A DNA stretch of 64,000 bases from Mycolicibacillus trivialis (GTDB lineage Bacteria; Actinomycetota; Actinomycetes; Mycobacteriales; Mycobacteriaceae). Below the pieces are notes generated by a model that saw only the letters and a list, made by a program, of their open reading frames with translations, was not told where the DNA came from and did not search any database. A program made the translations under genes and the position numbers. The first letter of the stretch is position 1; every line of letters starts with the position of its first letter. The DNA lies in NCBI RefSeq assembly GCF_002102395.1, contig NZ_LQPZ01000044.1, positions 62,001 to 126,000 of the forward strand. Reading direction: 5' to 3'. Below, in pieces: positions 51,701 through 59,678 of this stretch.

Positions 51701-53077
51701 GCCCGGCGGGGTGAGCCGGCCGGTCCAGGCCATCGACGTGGCGGTCAGCAGCGCGCACAGCGTCACGATCCCGGCCGCCACCCGCCGGTCGCGTTCGGGG
51801 TGGGCGAACGCGGCCAGCCATTGCTCCCGGGGCGCGCTGCCGGGCAGCGGGATGCGGGCCAACAGCGCCGCCAGGCCCAGCGTCAGCGGAATCCGGATCA
51901 GCGACTCCAGCTTGTGCACGTTGCGCAGCGGCGCCCCGGCGCCGTCGAGGAACGCCTGCACCGGATGGGCCAGCGGGGCGCCCAGGCCGCCGGCGTACCC
52001 GGCGCCCAGCAACACCACCCCCACCAGCAGCATCACCACCAGCCGCCCGGCCGGCGCGGCGCCGCGCCGCGCCAGCAGCACCAGCCCGGCCAGCCCGGCC
52101 GCGGCCACCAGCACGGTGGCCAGCACGTAGACCGGGCCGGTGACCAGGGAGGTCCCGGCGGTGGCGTCCGGGGCGACGAACGGCGTCCAGGCGGCGGTGC
52201 CGCGCAACATCTCGGTCAGCGACGTCCACTGGGTGGTGACCCCGGAGGATTCGATGAAGTCCAGGAACGGCGGGCTGATCCGGCCCAGCAGCAGCAGCGC
52301 GGTGACCCACCAGGTGCTGGCCAGCACCAGAGCCAGCGCCCACCAGGCGACGAAACGCCACCAGCGGCGGTTGGGCCGGTGGCAGACCAGCCAGACCAGC
52401 GCGGGCAGGCCACCGGCCAGGGTGGCGACCGCGTTGACCGCCCCCATCAGCGCCACCGCCAGCCCGGCCTGCCCGGCCAGCACCGACAGGCGGCGGCGGG
52501 AACGACCGTCCAGCGCCAGGATCACCGGGAGCAGTACCCACGGCGCCAGCATCATCGGCAGGGTCTCCGAGGAGATCGAGCCCAGGGTGGTCAGCACCCG
52601 CGGGGAGAGCGCGAACGCGGTGGCGGCCAGCACCCGGGATGTCGGTGAGCCGATCCGCAGCGCCTCGGCCACCCGCAGCAGTCCCCAGAAACCGACCGTC
52701 AGCAGCAGCGCCCACCACAGCCGCTGGGTGATCCAGCCGGGAAGACCGAGTGCGTCGCCGGCCAGGAAGAAGGCGCCGTGCGGGAACAGGTAGCCGTACG
52801 CCTGGTTCTGGGCCTGCCCGAACGGCAGCTCACTGCTCCACAGGTTGGTGGCCCGGGCCAGGAAGCGCAGCGGGTTGGCGGTGAGGTCGAGTTTGGTGTC
52901 CGGGGAGATCTGCCCGGGTGCCTGCAGGAGACAGCACACCAGCGAGATCGTGCCGACCAGCCACAGCCACCGGCGCGACAGCGGTGTCGGCGGGGCCGGC
53001 ACCGGTGCGGCGGGTGCGCTCAGGTCAGCTGCGGTCGCCGTACTCAACCCGGTTGAGCACCGACGACTGCGGGTCAC
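48788..53077 (-). CDS. aftD: Arabinofuranosyltransferase AftD
   Basis: A 1429-residue GT-C glycosyltransferase that adds alpha-1,3-linked arabinofuranose to arabinogalactan and lipoarabinomannan from decaprenyl-phospho-arabinose. N-terminal membrane part with about 11 helices (35-470; SPDTKLDLTANPLRFL in the first outside loop holds the acidic motif), a central and C-terminal periplasmic part with carbohydrate-binding-like beta domains (about 500-1290), then final helices (about 1300-1420). Known to be essential and to bind an acyl-carrier protein. The GTG at 53077 overlaps the Rv0236A-like gene by 53 bp; a TTG at 53044 would reduce this to 20 bp, so the start is uncertain. Confidence 0.95.
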   Translation of the reverse strand: MTRSRRCSTGLSTATAADLSAPAAPVPAPPTPLSRRWLWLVGTISLVCCLLQAPGQISPDTKLDLTANPLRFLARATNLWSSELPFGQAQNQAYGYLFPHGAFFLAGDALGLPGWITQRLWWALLLTVGFWGLLRVAEALRIGSPTSRVLAATAFALSPRVLTTLGSISSETLPMMLAPWVLLPVILALDGRSRRRLSVLAGQAGLAVALMGAVNAVATLAGGLPALVWLVCHRPNRRWWRFVAWWALALVLASTWWVTALLLLGRISPPFLDFIESSGVTTQWTSLTEMLRGTAAWTPFVAPDATAGTSLVTGPVYVLATVLVAAAGLAGLVLLARRGAAPAGRLVVMLLVGVVLLGAGYAGGLGAPLAHPVQAFLDGAGAPLRNVHKLESLIRIPLTLGLAALLARIPLPGSAPREQWLAAFAHPERDRRVAAGIVTLCALLTATSMAWTGRLTPPGTFDAIPQYWHDAADWLTEHNTGTPVPARVLVAPGAPFATQVWGSTHDEPLQVLGENPWGVRDSIPLIPPQAIRALDSVQRLLAGGRPSAGLADTLARQGVGYLVVRNDLDPDTSRSARPILVHRAVDGSPGLRKVAEFGDPVGPGALDGFVVDSGLRPRYPAVEIYRVDAPTNPGAPYLAPADALPRVDGGPEVLLRLDERRRLRGDPPLGPALLTADARRAGLGAPLVTVTDTPVARETDYGRVDHHSSAARALDDIRHTHNRVPDYPVPDTRRVVSAWTGGRITASSSAADATALPDVNPSTSPAAAVDGDSGTSWVSNSLQAAVGQWLQIDFDHPLTSGTITVTPSATAVGAQVRRIRVETPNGTTSLQFDEAGHPLSAALPYGETPWVRLTAVGTDDGSSGVQFAVTDLAVTAYDASGFAHPVELRHTLQLPGPPPGSAVAAWDLGSELLGRAGCADSPRGLRCAAPMSLSPEEEEVFSRTLTVRRPVSVTPTVWLRPRQGPPLADLIAQPGAARAVGDSDLIDVLGSAYAAADGDPDTAWTAAQRVVQHKSPPTVTLRLPEPVAVSGVRLTPARSEVPTRPTMVAVNLGDGPQVRPLAGGDRPQTLRLAPHVTDTVSVSLLDWDDVIDRTALGFDQLKPPGLAEVTALGPDHEPVAAADPTVNRDRTVTIGCGQGPVVAVAGRFVPTTVTTTVGALLDGQPIAARPCDPSPIALPLGHQELLVSPGPAFVVDGARLTGSQDPPPAAVATETAETGHWGADRREVRLDPAQQDRVLVVPESVNPGWVAHTESGQPLTAVTVNGWQQGWVVPAGTAGTVTLSFPSNGWYRAGLAGGLALLPLLALLAWWRRGRRDDDAGPPARPWAPGPVAAALAAVGAAALVAGPAGAAVVAALVGLRRLLRADRFGTLLLGLGAGGLTGAGAVLARYPWRSVDGYIGHAAGVQLLALLSVAAVAVAALPRGRRPD

Positions 53078-53198
53078 CCCCGGCGAGCTGCGGTTTGGTG
53101 TCCTGCTGGACCATCAGCGTGATCCCGAAGATCGCGGCCGCACCCAGCAGCAGACCGACCACGACACTCGCCGCGGCGGGTACGACGAACCGCTGCAT
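53025..53198 (-). CDS. Small membrane/secreted protein (Rv0236A-like)
   Basis: A 57-residue protein: one apolar helix (about 6-29, AAASVVVGLLLGAAAIFGITL) and a short outer tail ending SSVLNRVEYGDRS. Sequence and length match Rv0236A. Two ATGs lie two codons apart; I take 53198 because AGGAG then stands eight bases upstream, whereas it is only two bases from the ATG at 53204. It overlaps the start of aftD by about 50 bp and is surely cotranscribed with it, so a role as an AftD partner is possible. Confidence 0.85.
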   Translation of the reverse strand: MQRFVVPAAASVVVGLLLGAAAIFGITLMVQQDTKPQLAGGDPQSSVLNRVEYGDRS

Positions 53199-53326
53199 AC
53201 TCATGGCTCCTAGACGTCGACCGATCGGGGTTACCCCGTCCGCCAAACTAGCATGAGCCGGACCCGCCACGCGGGAGGTGACGGGGGCTGCCCGGCCGGG
53301 CCGCAGGCCCATGACACGATGGGGCG

Positions 53327-54526
53327 ATGATCGCACCTCCGGTGTCCCGGTCCGCCGCCCGCCCCCGGTATTCGCGCCTGCTGGTCACGCTGGCGGCGTT
53401 GCCCGCGCTGGTGATGTCGTGCTCGGCCCCGCCTGCCGAGCCGCCGCCCGCCCCGTCGACGCCGGTTCCGGCGCCGGCGTCGACCGATTCGCCGCTGGTG
53501 GAGCCGGGTGCCCCGTGCGGGGATGTGGCCGCGTTGCCGGTGCGCGACAAGCTGGCCCAGCTGCTGATGGTCGGGGTGCGGGACGCCGGCGACGCCCGCG
53601 CGGTGGTGGCCGACCATCATGTCGGGGGCATCTTCATCGGCAGCTGGACGGACCTGTCGATGCTCACCGACGGCTCGCTGCCCGACATCAAGGCGCAGGC
53701 CGGCCCGGTGGCGCTGGCGGTCAGTGTCGACGAGGAGGGCGGCCGGGTGTCGCGGCTGTCCTCGCTGATCGGGTCGTCGCCGTCGGCGAAGGTGCTGGCC
53801 CAGAACAACAGCCCCGACGCGGTCTACCAGATCGCGCTGGAGCGTGGCCGCAAGATGCACGACCTGGGTATCACCATCGACTTCGCGCCGGTCGTCGACG
53901 TCACCGACGCCGCCGACGACACCGTGATCGGCGACCGCTCGTTCGGCTCGGACCCGCAGGCGGTGACCGAGTACGCCGACGCCTACGCCCGCGGCCTGCA
54001 CGACGCCGGGCTGATGCCGGTGTTCAAGCACTTCCCCGGCCACGGCCACGGCACCGGGGACACCCACACCGGGGCGGTGTCCACCCCGCCGCTGTCGCAG
54101 TTGCAGGACAGCGACCTGGTGCCCTACCGGACGCTGGTCAACAAGTACGGGTCGGCGGTGATGATCGGGCACCTGCAGGTTCCCGAACTGACCGGCGACG
54201 ATCCGGCCAGCCTCAGCCCGGCGGCGGTGAACCTGCTGCGGCAGGGCGGCGGCTACGGCGGCCCGCCGTACAACGGGGTGATCTTCACCGACGACCTGTC
54301 GTCGATGGCGGCGATCAGCGCCCGGTTCGGGGTGGCCGAGGCGGTGCTGCGGGCCCTGCAGGCCGGGGTGGATGTGGCGCTGTGGGTGACCACCGACGAG
54401 GTGCCCGCGGTGCTGGACCGCCTCGAGGCCGCGGTGGCCGACGGCGACTTCCCCGAGGCCGCCCTCGACAACGCCGTGCGGCGGGTGGCCGGCGCGAAAG
54501 CCGCCGGACCGGCCTGCGGAGGCTGA
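53327..54526 (+). CDS. lpqI: LpqI lipoprotein, GH3 beta-N-acetylglucosaminidase
   Basis: A 399-residue lipoprotein. Signal peptide to about residue 31 with lipobox around ALVMSC (Cys32), a Pro/Ser linker to about 57, then a GH3 (NagZ-like) barrel: SVDEEGGRVSRL, KHFPGHGHGTGDTHTG (substrate and acid/base His) and GVIFTDDLSSMAAI, where the Asp is the nucleophile. LpqI cleaves GlcNAc from peptidoglycan fragments during cell-wall recycling. It is the Rv0237 equivalent, divergent from the aftD group, and is followed by a hairpin and the TetR gene. Confidence 0.95.
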   Translation: MIAPPVSRSAARPRYSRLLVTLAALPALVMSCSAPPAEPPPAPSTPVPAPASTDSPLVEPGAPCGDVAALPVRDKLAQLLMVGVRDAGDARAVVADHHVGGIFIGSWTDLSMLTDGSLPDIKAQAGPVALAVSVDEEGGRVSRLSSLIGSSPSAKVLAQNNSPDAVYQIALERGRKMHDLGITIDFAPVVDVTDAADDTVIGDRSFGSDPQAVTEYADAYARGLHDAGLMPVFKHFPGHGHGTGDTHTGAVSTPPLSQLQDSDLVPYRTLVNKYGSAVMIGHLQVPELTGDDPASLSPAAVNLLRQGGGYGGPPYNGVIFTDDLSSMAAISARFGVAEAVLRALQAGVDVALWVTTDEVPAVLDRLEAAVADGDFPEAALDNAVRRVAGAKAAGPACGG

Positions 54527-54545
54527 CCAGGCCTTACCCTGAGGT

Positions 54546-54564
54546 GCGCCCCGCTGCGGGGCGC
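54546..54564 (+). terminator. Hairpin after lpqI
   Basis: GCGCCCCG-CTG-CGGGGCGC, a perfect 8-bp stem beginning 20 bp after the lpqI stop and 28 bp before the TetR start. No T-run. Confidence 0.55.
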
Positions 54565-54591
54565 GGCGGACGACGGTGCGGAAGGGGAGCC

Positions 54592-55206
54592 ATGGCGGGA
54601 ACCAAGCGGTTGCCGCGCGCCGTCCGCGAACAGCAGATGCTCGACGCCGCGGTCGAGATGTTCTCGATCAACGGCTACCACGAGACCTCGATGGACGCGA
54701 TCGCGGCGAAGGCCGAGATCTCCAAGCCGATGCTGTACCTGTACTACGGCTCCAAGGAGGAGTTGTTCGGCGCCTGCCTGGACCGGGAGCTGACCCGGTT
54801 CATCGAGGCGGTGCGCGAGGACATCGACTTCGAGCAGGGCGCCAAGGGGCTGCTCGCCGACACCATCCACACCTTCCTGCACTACATCGACGCCAACCGG
54901 GCGTCGTGGATCGTGCTGTACACCCAGGCGACCAGTTCGCAGGCGTTCGCCCACACCGTGCGGGAGGGCCGCGAACAGATCATCGACCTGGTGACCCGGT
55001 TGCTGCGCGCGGGCACCCGCCACCCCGAACCGGGCGAGGACTTCGACCTGATGGCGGTGGCGCTGGTCGGCGCGGGAGAGGCGATCGCCACCCGGGTCAG
55101 CACCGGCGACGCCGACGTCGGTGAGGCGGCGACGCTGATGACCAACCTGTTCTGGCGCGGGTTGAAGGGCACCCCGCCCGACTCGGGTGCGGAGGCCGGC
55201 GCCTAG
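54592..55206 (+). CDS. TetR-family regulator (Rv0238-like)
   Basis: A 204-residue regulator. DNA-binding domain about 12-58: EQQMLDAAVEMFSINGYHETSMDAIAAKAEISKPMLYLYYGSKEELF (quoted here as 12-58 by its key ends EQQMLD and SKEELF). C-terminal domain helical with a ligand-cavity core (FLHYIDANRASWIVLY, LMAVALVGAGEAIATRV). It keeps the place of Rv0238 after lpqI. The vapBC24 pair that follows in M. tuberculosis is absent. ATG at 54592 with GAAGGGGAGCC. Targets unknown; the nearby fatty-acid genes are candidates. Confidence 0.9.
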   Translation: MAGTKRLPRAVREQQMLDAAVEMFSINGYHETSMDAIAAKAEISKPMLYLYYGSKEELFGACLDRELTRFIEAVREDIDFEQGAKGLLADTIHTFLHYIDANRASWIVLYTQATSSQAFAHTVREGREQIIDLVTRLLRAGTRHPEPGEDFDLMAVALVGAGEAIATRVSTGDADVGEAATLMTNLFWRGLKGTPPDSGAEAGA

Positions 55207-55235
55207 ACCTGCCCGGCGGCCGACACGTCAGCGCG

Positions 55236-55562
55236 TCACTTCAGCGCGTTGGGGCACATGTTGCGTTGCAGGATGTCGAGGTAGACATTCGGGTCGGGGG
55301 CGGGCGCCACCCCGGAGCCGACCGGGAACTGTGAGCCGACGACGTCCGGCGGCACCCCGTCGCGCAGGTCGCGGCAGGCCCGGAACGCCTGCTGGAGCAC
55401 GTAGGGCACGGCGTCGGTGTGGATGAACACCCCGGCGGCCCGCAGGTCGCTGAGGTAGGTGTACTCGTTGGCGTGGGCGACGGCGGCGCCGGACAGCAGC
55501 CCGCCGCCGGCCAGCCCGGCCGCGGTGGCCCCGACGACGATCGCGGTGCGCAACGTGTGCAT
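55236..55562 (-). CDS. DUF732 secreted protein
   Basis: A 108-residue secreted protein with a signal peptide (residues 1-31, ending AAVAHANE) and a DUF732 domain: YTYLSDLRAAGVFI, then ACRDLRDG and a C-terminal NMCPNAL, giving two cysteines likely joined. DUF732 proteins are small, abundant in mycobacteria and of unknown function. It stands alone between the convergent TetR gene (29 bp away) and the end of htdX. ATG at 55562 with a weak GGGAGCAG ribosome site. Confidence 0.9.
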   Translation of the reverse strand: MHTLRTAIVVGATAAGLAGGGLLSGAAVAHANEYTYLSDLRAAGVFIHTDAVPYVLQQAFRACRDLRDGVPPDVVGSQFPVGSGVAPAPDPNVYLDILQRNMCPNALK

Positions 55563-55602
55563 CCTGCTCCCTTCCGCCCGACAGCATTATCACCGGTGCA
55601 CC

Positions 55603-55645
55603 GGCCCGGTGGTGGCGAAACGACGGTTCCGGCCACCACCGGGCC
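55603..55645 (-). terminator. Terminator of the fabG4-htdX operon
   Basis: GGCCCGGTGGTGGC and GCCACCACCGGGCC form a perfect 14-bp stem with a 15-nt loop, 28 bp after the htdX stop on the minus strand and before the DUF732 gene. No T-run. Confidence 0.6.
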
Positions 55646-55673
55646 GCACCGGCACATCGCGGTGTGCGCCGAA

Positions 55674-56519
55674 CTACAGCGCGGCCACCGTCGCGGTCAG
55701 ATGCGGATAGCCCTTGGCGACGTTGCGCAGCGTCAGCTCCCAGCCGTCGTCGGTGGCCTCGGTGTACAGGCCCGTCGTGGCGGGCAGCAGCACCGGTTTG
55801 CCGAACCGCACCGAGTACCGCACCTGCTCGGGCAGCCGGGCCTCGATGTTGCCCAGCACCGCCGCGGCGGTGAACATCCCGTGGGCGATGACGGTGGGGA
55901 ACCCGAACAGTTTCGCCCCGATCGCGCTGGTGTGGATCGGGTTGTGGTCCCCGCCGACCGAGGCGTAGCGGCGGATCTGGGCCGGGCTGATGCGCAGCAG
56001 CGCCGGTGGCGGCGGCAGCTTGGGTTGTGGCGCCGGCGGCGGCTTGGGCTGGTCGGAGAGGCTGGTGCGCTGCTGGTGGAGGAACGTGGTCACCTGATGC
56101 CAGGCCGGTTCGTTGCCGACACTGACCTCGCTGATGATGTCCACCAGAAGGCCCTTGCGGTGTTCGCGCAGGTTCTCCGCGTGCACCGCCACCCCGACGG
56201 TGTCGTTGACCCGGATCGGCCGGTAGGAGGTGATGTGGTTCTCGGTGTGCACCGAACCCATTGCGGCGAACGGGAAGTCGAACCCGGTCACCAGCGACAT
56301 CACGGTCGGGAAGGTCAGTACGAACGGGTAGGTCAGCGGCACCGTGTCGCGGTAGCGCAGCCCGGTCACCTCGGCGTAGGCGGCCACATGAGCCCGGTCG
56401 ATGGGCATCTCGTCGATGCGCACGGTGCGCTCGGGCAGGGTGTCGCCGCGCGGCACGAACGGCAGCGCCCCGGCCACCGCACGCAGCATGTTGGTCAGCG
56501 CGCTCGGTTGCTGTGTCAT
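55674..56519 (-). CDS. htdX: (3R)-hydroxyacyl-thioester dehydratase HtdX
   Basis: A 281-residue double-hotdog dehydratase. The C-terminal half has the hydratase-2 motif YASVGGDHNPIHTSAIGAK with the Asp/His pair, followed by GFPTVIAHGMFTAAAV; the N-terminal half (DEMPIDRAHVAAYAEVTG) is the non-catalytic repeat. HtdX (Rv0241c) acts on 3-hydroxyacyl thioesters and with FabG4 forms a non-FAS-II reduction/dehydration module. Its ATG overlaps the fabG4 stop by one base (TGATG), so the two are coupled. Confidence 0.95.
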   Translation of the reverse strand: MTQQPSALTNMLRAVAGALPFVPRGDTLPERTVRIDEMPIDRAHVAAYAEVTGLRYRDTVPLTYPFVLTFPTVMSLVTGFDFPFAAMGSVHTENHITSYRPIRVNDTVGVAVHAENLREHRKGLLVDIISEVSVGNEPAWHQVTTFLHQQRTSLSDQPKPPPAPQPKLPPPPALLRISPAQIRRYASVGGDHNPIHTSAIGAKLFGFPTVIAHGMFTAAAVLGNIEARLPEQVRYSVRFGKPVLLPATTGLYTEATDDGWELTLRNVAKGYPHLTATVAAL

Positions 56520-57883
56520 CAGGCCCCCAGTATCGCCTGGCCGCAGACCCGGATGGTGGTGCCGGTGACGGCGCCGGAGGCCGGGCTGGCGAAGAACGCG
56601 ATGGCTTCGGCGACGTCGACTGGTTCGCCGCCCTGGAACAGCGAGTTCAGCCGGCGCCCCACCTCGCGGGTCGCCAGCGGGATCGCCGCGGTCATGTCGG
56701 TTTCGATGAACCCGGGTGCGACCGCGTTGATCGTGATGTCCTTCTTCGCCAGCACCGGAGCCAGCGCCTGGGTCAGCCCGATCATCCCGGCCTTGGTGGC
56801 CGCGTAGTTGGTCTGGCCGCGGTTGCCGGCGATCCCGGCCATCGACGACAGCCCGATCACCCGGCCGCCCGCACCCAGGACGCCGGCGTCGACCAGCCCC
56901 TGGGTGAGCCGCTGCGGGGCGAGCAGGTTCACCGCGACCACCGCGTCCCAGCGGGCGTCGTCCATGTTGGCCAGCAGCTTGTCGCGGGTGATCCCGGCGT
57001 TGTTGACCAGGATGTCGGCCTTGCCGCCGTGGTGCTCGCGCAGGTGCGCGGTGATGCGGTCCACCGCGTCCTCGGCGGTGACATCGAGGGCCAGGGCGGT
57101 CCCGCCGACCTTGGCGGCGGTCTTCTCCAGGGCTTCGGAGGCGGCGGCGACGTCGACCGCCACCACCGTCGCACCGTCGCGGGCGAAGACCTCGGCGATG
57201 GTGGCGCCGATACCGCGGGCCGCGCCGGTCACGATCGCGACCTTGCCGTCCAGCGGTTTGTCCCAGTTCGCGGGCGGGGTCGCGTCACCGGCGCCGACGT
57301 GGAACACCTGCCCGTCGACGTAGGCGGACTTGGCCGACAGGATGAACCGCAGCGTGGACTCGGCGCCGGCGAGACCTGCCTTGGCGGCGGGGGAGAGGTA
57401 GACCAGCGCCACCGTCGCGCCGCGGCGCAGCTCCTTGCCCAGGGAACGGGTGAAGCCCTCCAGGGCGCGCTGGGCGATCCGCTCGTCGACGTCGTCGACC
57501 TCGTCGGGGGTGGTGCCGATGACCGCGACGCGGCCGGAGGGGCCGAGGTTGCGCAGCAGCGGGGTGAAGAAGTCGTGCAGCGCCTTCAGCCCGGCCGGTT
57601 CGGTGATGCCGGTGGCGTCGAACACCAGCCCGCCGAACGAGTCGGCCCAGCGCCCGCCGAGGTTGTCGCTGACCAGGTCGTAGTCGTCGGCCAGGGCGGC
57701 ACGCAGCGGCTCGACGGCCCGGCCCGCGCCGCCGATCAGCAGGGAACCGGCCAGCGGCCGCTCACCCGGGCGGTAGCGGCGCAGCGTCTCGGGCTGCGGG
57801 ACGCCGAGTTGTTTGGCCAGGAACGAGCCGGGTGCGGAGTTGACGACCTGCGAGAACAGGTCGGAGGGAAGCTTGGGCGCCAC
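56519..57883 (-). CDS. fabG4: 3-oxoacyl-thioester reductase FabG4 (high-molecular-weight)
   Basis: A 454-residue short-chain dehydrogenase. The N-terminal 200 residues are a flavodoxin-like extra domain special to HMw FabG; the C-terminal domain has the cofactor motif [17 protein letters not shown] (216-232), NNAG at 294-297, and the catalytic Ser346/347, Tyr360 and Lys364 (GLSSMAG; NYAATK), the same numbers as in Rv0242c. NADH-dependent reduction of 3-oxoacyl-CoA. The GTG at 57883 gives exactly the 454-residue length of the orthologue. First gene of the fabG4-htdX operon, divergent from fadA2. Confidence 0.96.
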
Positions 57884-57925
57884 TGAACTGCCTTCCGTTG
57901 CGGGCGTATCGTGTATGACTACGAA

Positions 57926-57941
57926 CTTACTCCAGAGTAAG
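57926..57941. promoter_or_regulatory. Palindrome in the fabG4/fadA2 divergent promoter
   Basis: CTTACTC-CA-GAGTAAG, a perfect 7-2-7 inverted repeat 43 bp from the fabG4 start and 112 bp from fadA2. It lies in the AT-rich part of the gap and probably binds a repressor that controls both operons. Confidence 0.6.
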
Positions 57942-58052
57942 AACAGTGGGTAGTATGGCCCGACGCCGGCCGTCGGACAACGACGGCCCGCGGCCCGGCA
58001 GTGTCCACCCGCGACCCGACCACAACCGAAACCACCGACCATCGGAGAGACC

Positions 58053-59462
58053 ATGGCCCCCACCGAGCCCGCCCCGAAATCCTCGAAGAGCACCGCGAAG
58101 CCGGCGAAGACGGCGAAGACGGCGGCGAAGGCCGCCCCGAAAGCCCCCCAGCCCCGCACCGAGCGCCGACGCGTGGCGATCCTGGGCGGCAACCGCATCC
58201 CGTTCGCCCGCTCGGACGGTGCCTACGCCGAGGCGTCCAACCAGGACATGTTCACCGCGGCGCTCGACGGGCTGGTCGATCGGTTCGGGCTGGCCGGGGA
58301 GCGCCTCGACGCGGTCATCGGCGGTGCGGTGCTCAAGCACAGCCGGGACTTCAACCTGATCCGGGAATCCGTGCTCGGTTCCAAGCTCTCCTCCTACACC
58401 CCGGCATTCGACCTACAGCAAGCCTGCGGCACCGGCCTGCAGGCCGCCATCAGCGCCGCCGACGGGGTGGCGGGCGGTCGCTACGAGGTCGCCGCGGCGG
58501 GCGGGGTGGACACCACCTCCGACGCGCCGCTGGAGGTCGGTGACCAGCTGCGCCGGACGCTGCTGGCGCTGCGCCGGGCCAAGTCCAACGTGCAGCGGCT
58601 GAAGCTGGTCGCCAAACTGCCCGCCACCCTCGGAGTCGAGATCCCGGCCAACCAGGAGGTGCGCACCGGGCTGTCGATGGGCGAGCACCAGGCGATCACC
58701 ACCAAGGAGATGGGGATCAAGCGGACCGACCAGGATGAACTGGCTGCCGCCAGCCACCGCAACATGGCCGCCGCCTACGACAACGGGTTCTTCGACGACC
58801 TGGTCACCCCGTTCCTGGGTCTCTACCGCGACAACAACCTGCGCGCGGACTCCAGCGCGGAAAAGCTCGCCACCCTGCGCCCGGTCTTCGGGGTGCGATC
58901 CGGCGACGCCACCATGACCGCAGGCAACTCCACCCCGCTGACCGACGGCGCATCGGTGGCGCTGCTGGCCAGCGAGGACTGGGCCGAGCAGCACAAGCTG
59001 ACCCCGCTGGCCTACTTCGTCGACGCGGAGACCGCCGCGGTGGACTACGTCAACGGCCCTGACGGGCTGCTGATGGCGCCCACCTACGCGGTGCCACGAC
59101 TGCTGGCCCGCAACGGCCTGACGCTGCAGGACTTCGACTTCTACGAGATCCACGAGGCGTTCGCCGCCACCGTGCTGTGCCACCTGGCCGCCTGGGAGTC
59201 CGAGCAGTACTGCACCCAGCGACTCGGGCTGGACAAGGCGCTGGGCGCCATCGACCGCGCCAAGCTCAACGTCCACGGCTCCTCGCTGGCCGCCGGCCAC
59301 CCGTTCGCGGCCACCGGCGGGCGCATCCTGGCCCAGACCGCCAAGATGGTCGCCGAGGCCAAGGCGCAGCGCAAGGGTGCGGCCAAGAACGCGCCGGTCC
59401 GGGCGCTGATCTCGATCTGCGCCGCCGGCGGGCAGGGCGTCGCCGCCATCGTGGAGGCCTGA
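58053..59462 (+). CDS. fadA2: FadA2 thiolase with basic N-terminal tail
   Basis: A 469-residue acetyl-CoA acyltransferase (Rv0243-like). The first 40 residues are a Lys/Ala/Pro-rich tail ([16 protein letters not shown]...), after which the thiolase begins ([18 protein letters not shown]). Nucleophile Cys125 in [17 protein letters not shown] motif near 355, [19 protein letters not shown] and [11 protein letters not shown] at the end. The usual protein is about 440 residues, so the tail accounts for the difference; it resembles a low-complexity linker. ATG at 58053 has AGAGACC; a later start would remove the tail. Divergent from fabG4, sharing the palindrome. Confidence 0.93.
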   Translation: MAPTEPAPKSSKSTAKPAKTAKTAAKAAPKAPQPRTERRRVAILGGNRIPFARSDGAYAEASNQDMFTAALDGLVDRFGLAGERLDAVIGGAVLKHSRDFNLIRESVLGSKLSSYTPAFDLQQACGTGLQAAISAADGVAGGRYEVAAAGGVDTTSDAPLEVGDQLRRTLLALRRAKSNVQRLKLVAKLPATLGVEIPANQEVRTGLSMGEHQAITTKEMGIKRTDQDELAAASHRNMAAAYDNGFFDDLVTPFLGLYRDNNLRADSSAEKLATLRPVFGVRSGDATMTAGNSTPLTDGASVALLASEDWAEQHKLTPLAYFVDAETAAVDYVNGPDGLLMAPTYAVPRLLARNGLTLQDFDFYEIHEAFAATVLCHLAAWESEQYCTQRLGLDKALGAIDRAKLNVHGSSLAAGHPFAATGGRILAQTAKMVAEAKAQRKGAAKNAPVRALISICAAGGQGVAAIVEA

Positions 59463-59678
59463 CGCCGACCGGTTTTGTAACGCCGACGAACGGTTACCCG
59501 ATACACAGGGCGCTCCGTGTTGGTCATCGAACCCCCGACCCGGTGACTACGCGGAGCGTTCCGCTGGGGGCCGTCGTCGGGATGAGGGGACCCGATGGCG
59601 GCCCGCCGGCGGTTCTCGTTCCGCTGAGCGGTCCGCCGCCCCGGGGCCCGTACCGGGGGGCCTGACTAGGGTGGGCCC

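Noticed and set aside
55207..55235. vapBC24-type toxin-antitoxin genes expected after the Rv0238-like gene
   Set aside because: Only 29 bp separate the TetR and DUF732 genes; no toxin or antitoxin is present.
59477..59497. GTAAC ... GTTAC inverted words after fadA2
   Set aside because: Only five bases per arm with an 11-bp spacer; could be chance and does not match the longer fadE5 boxes.
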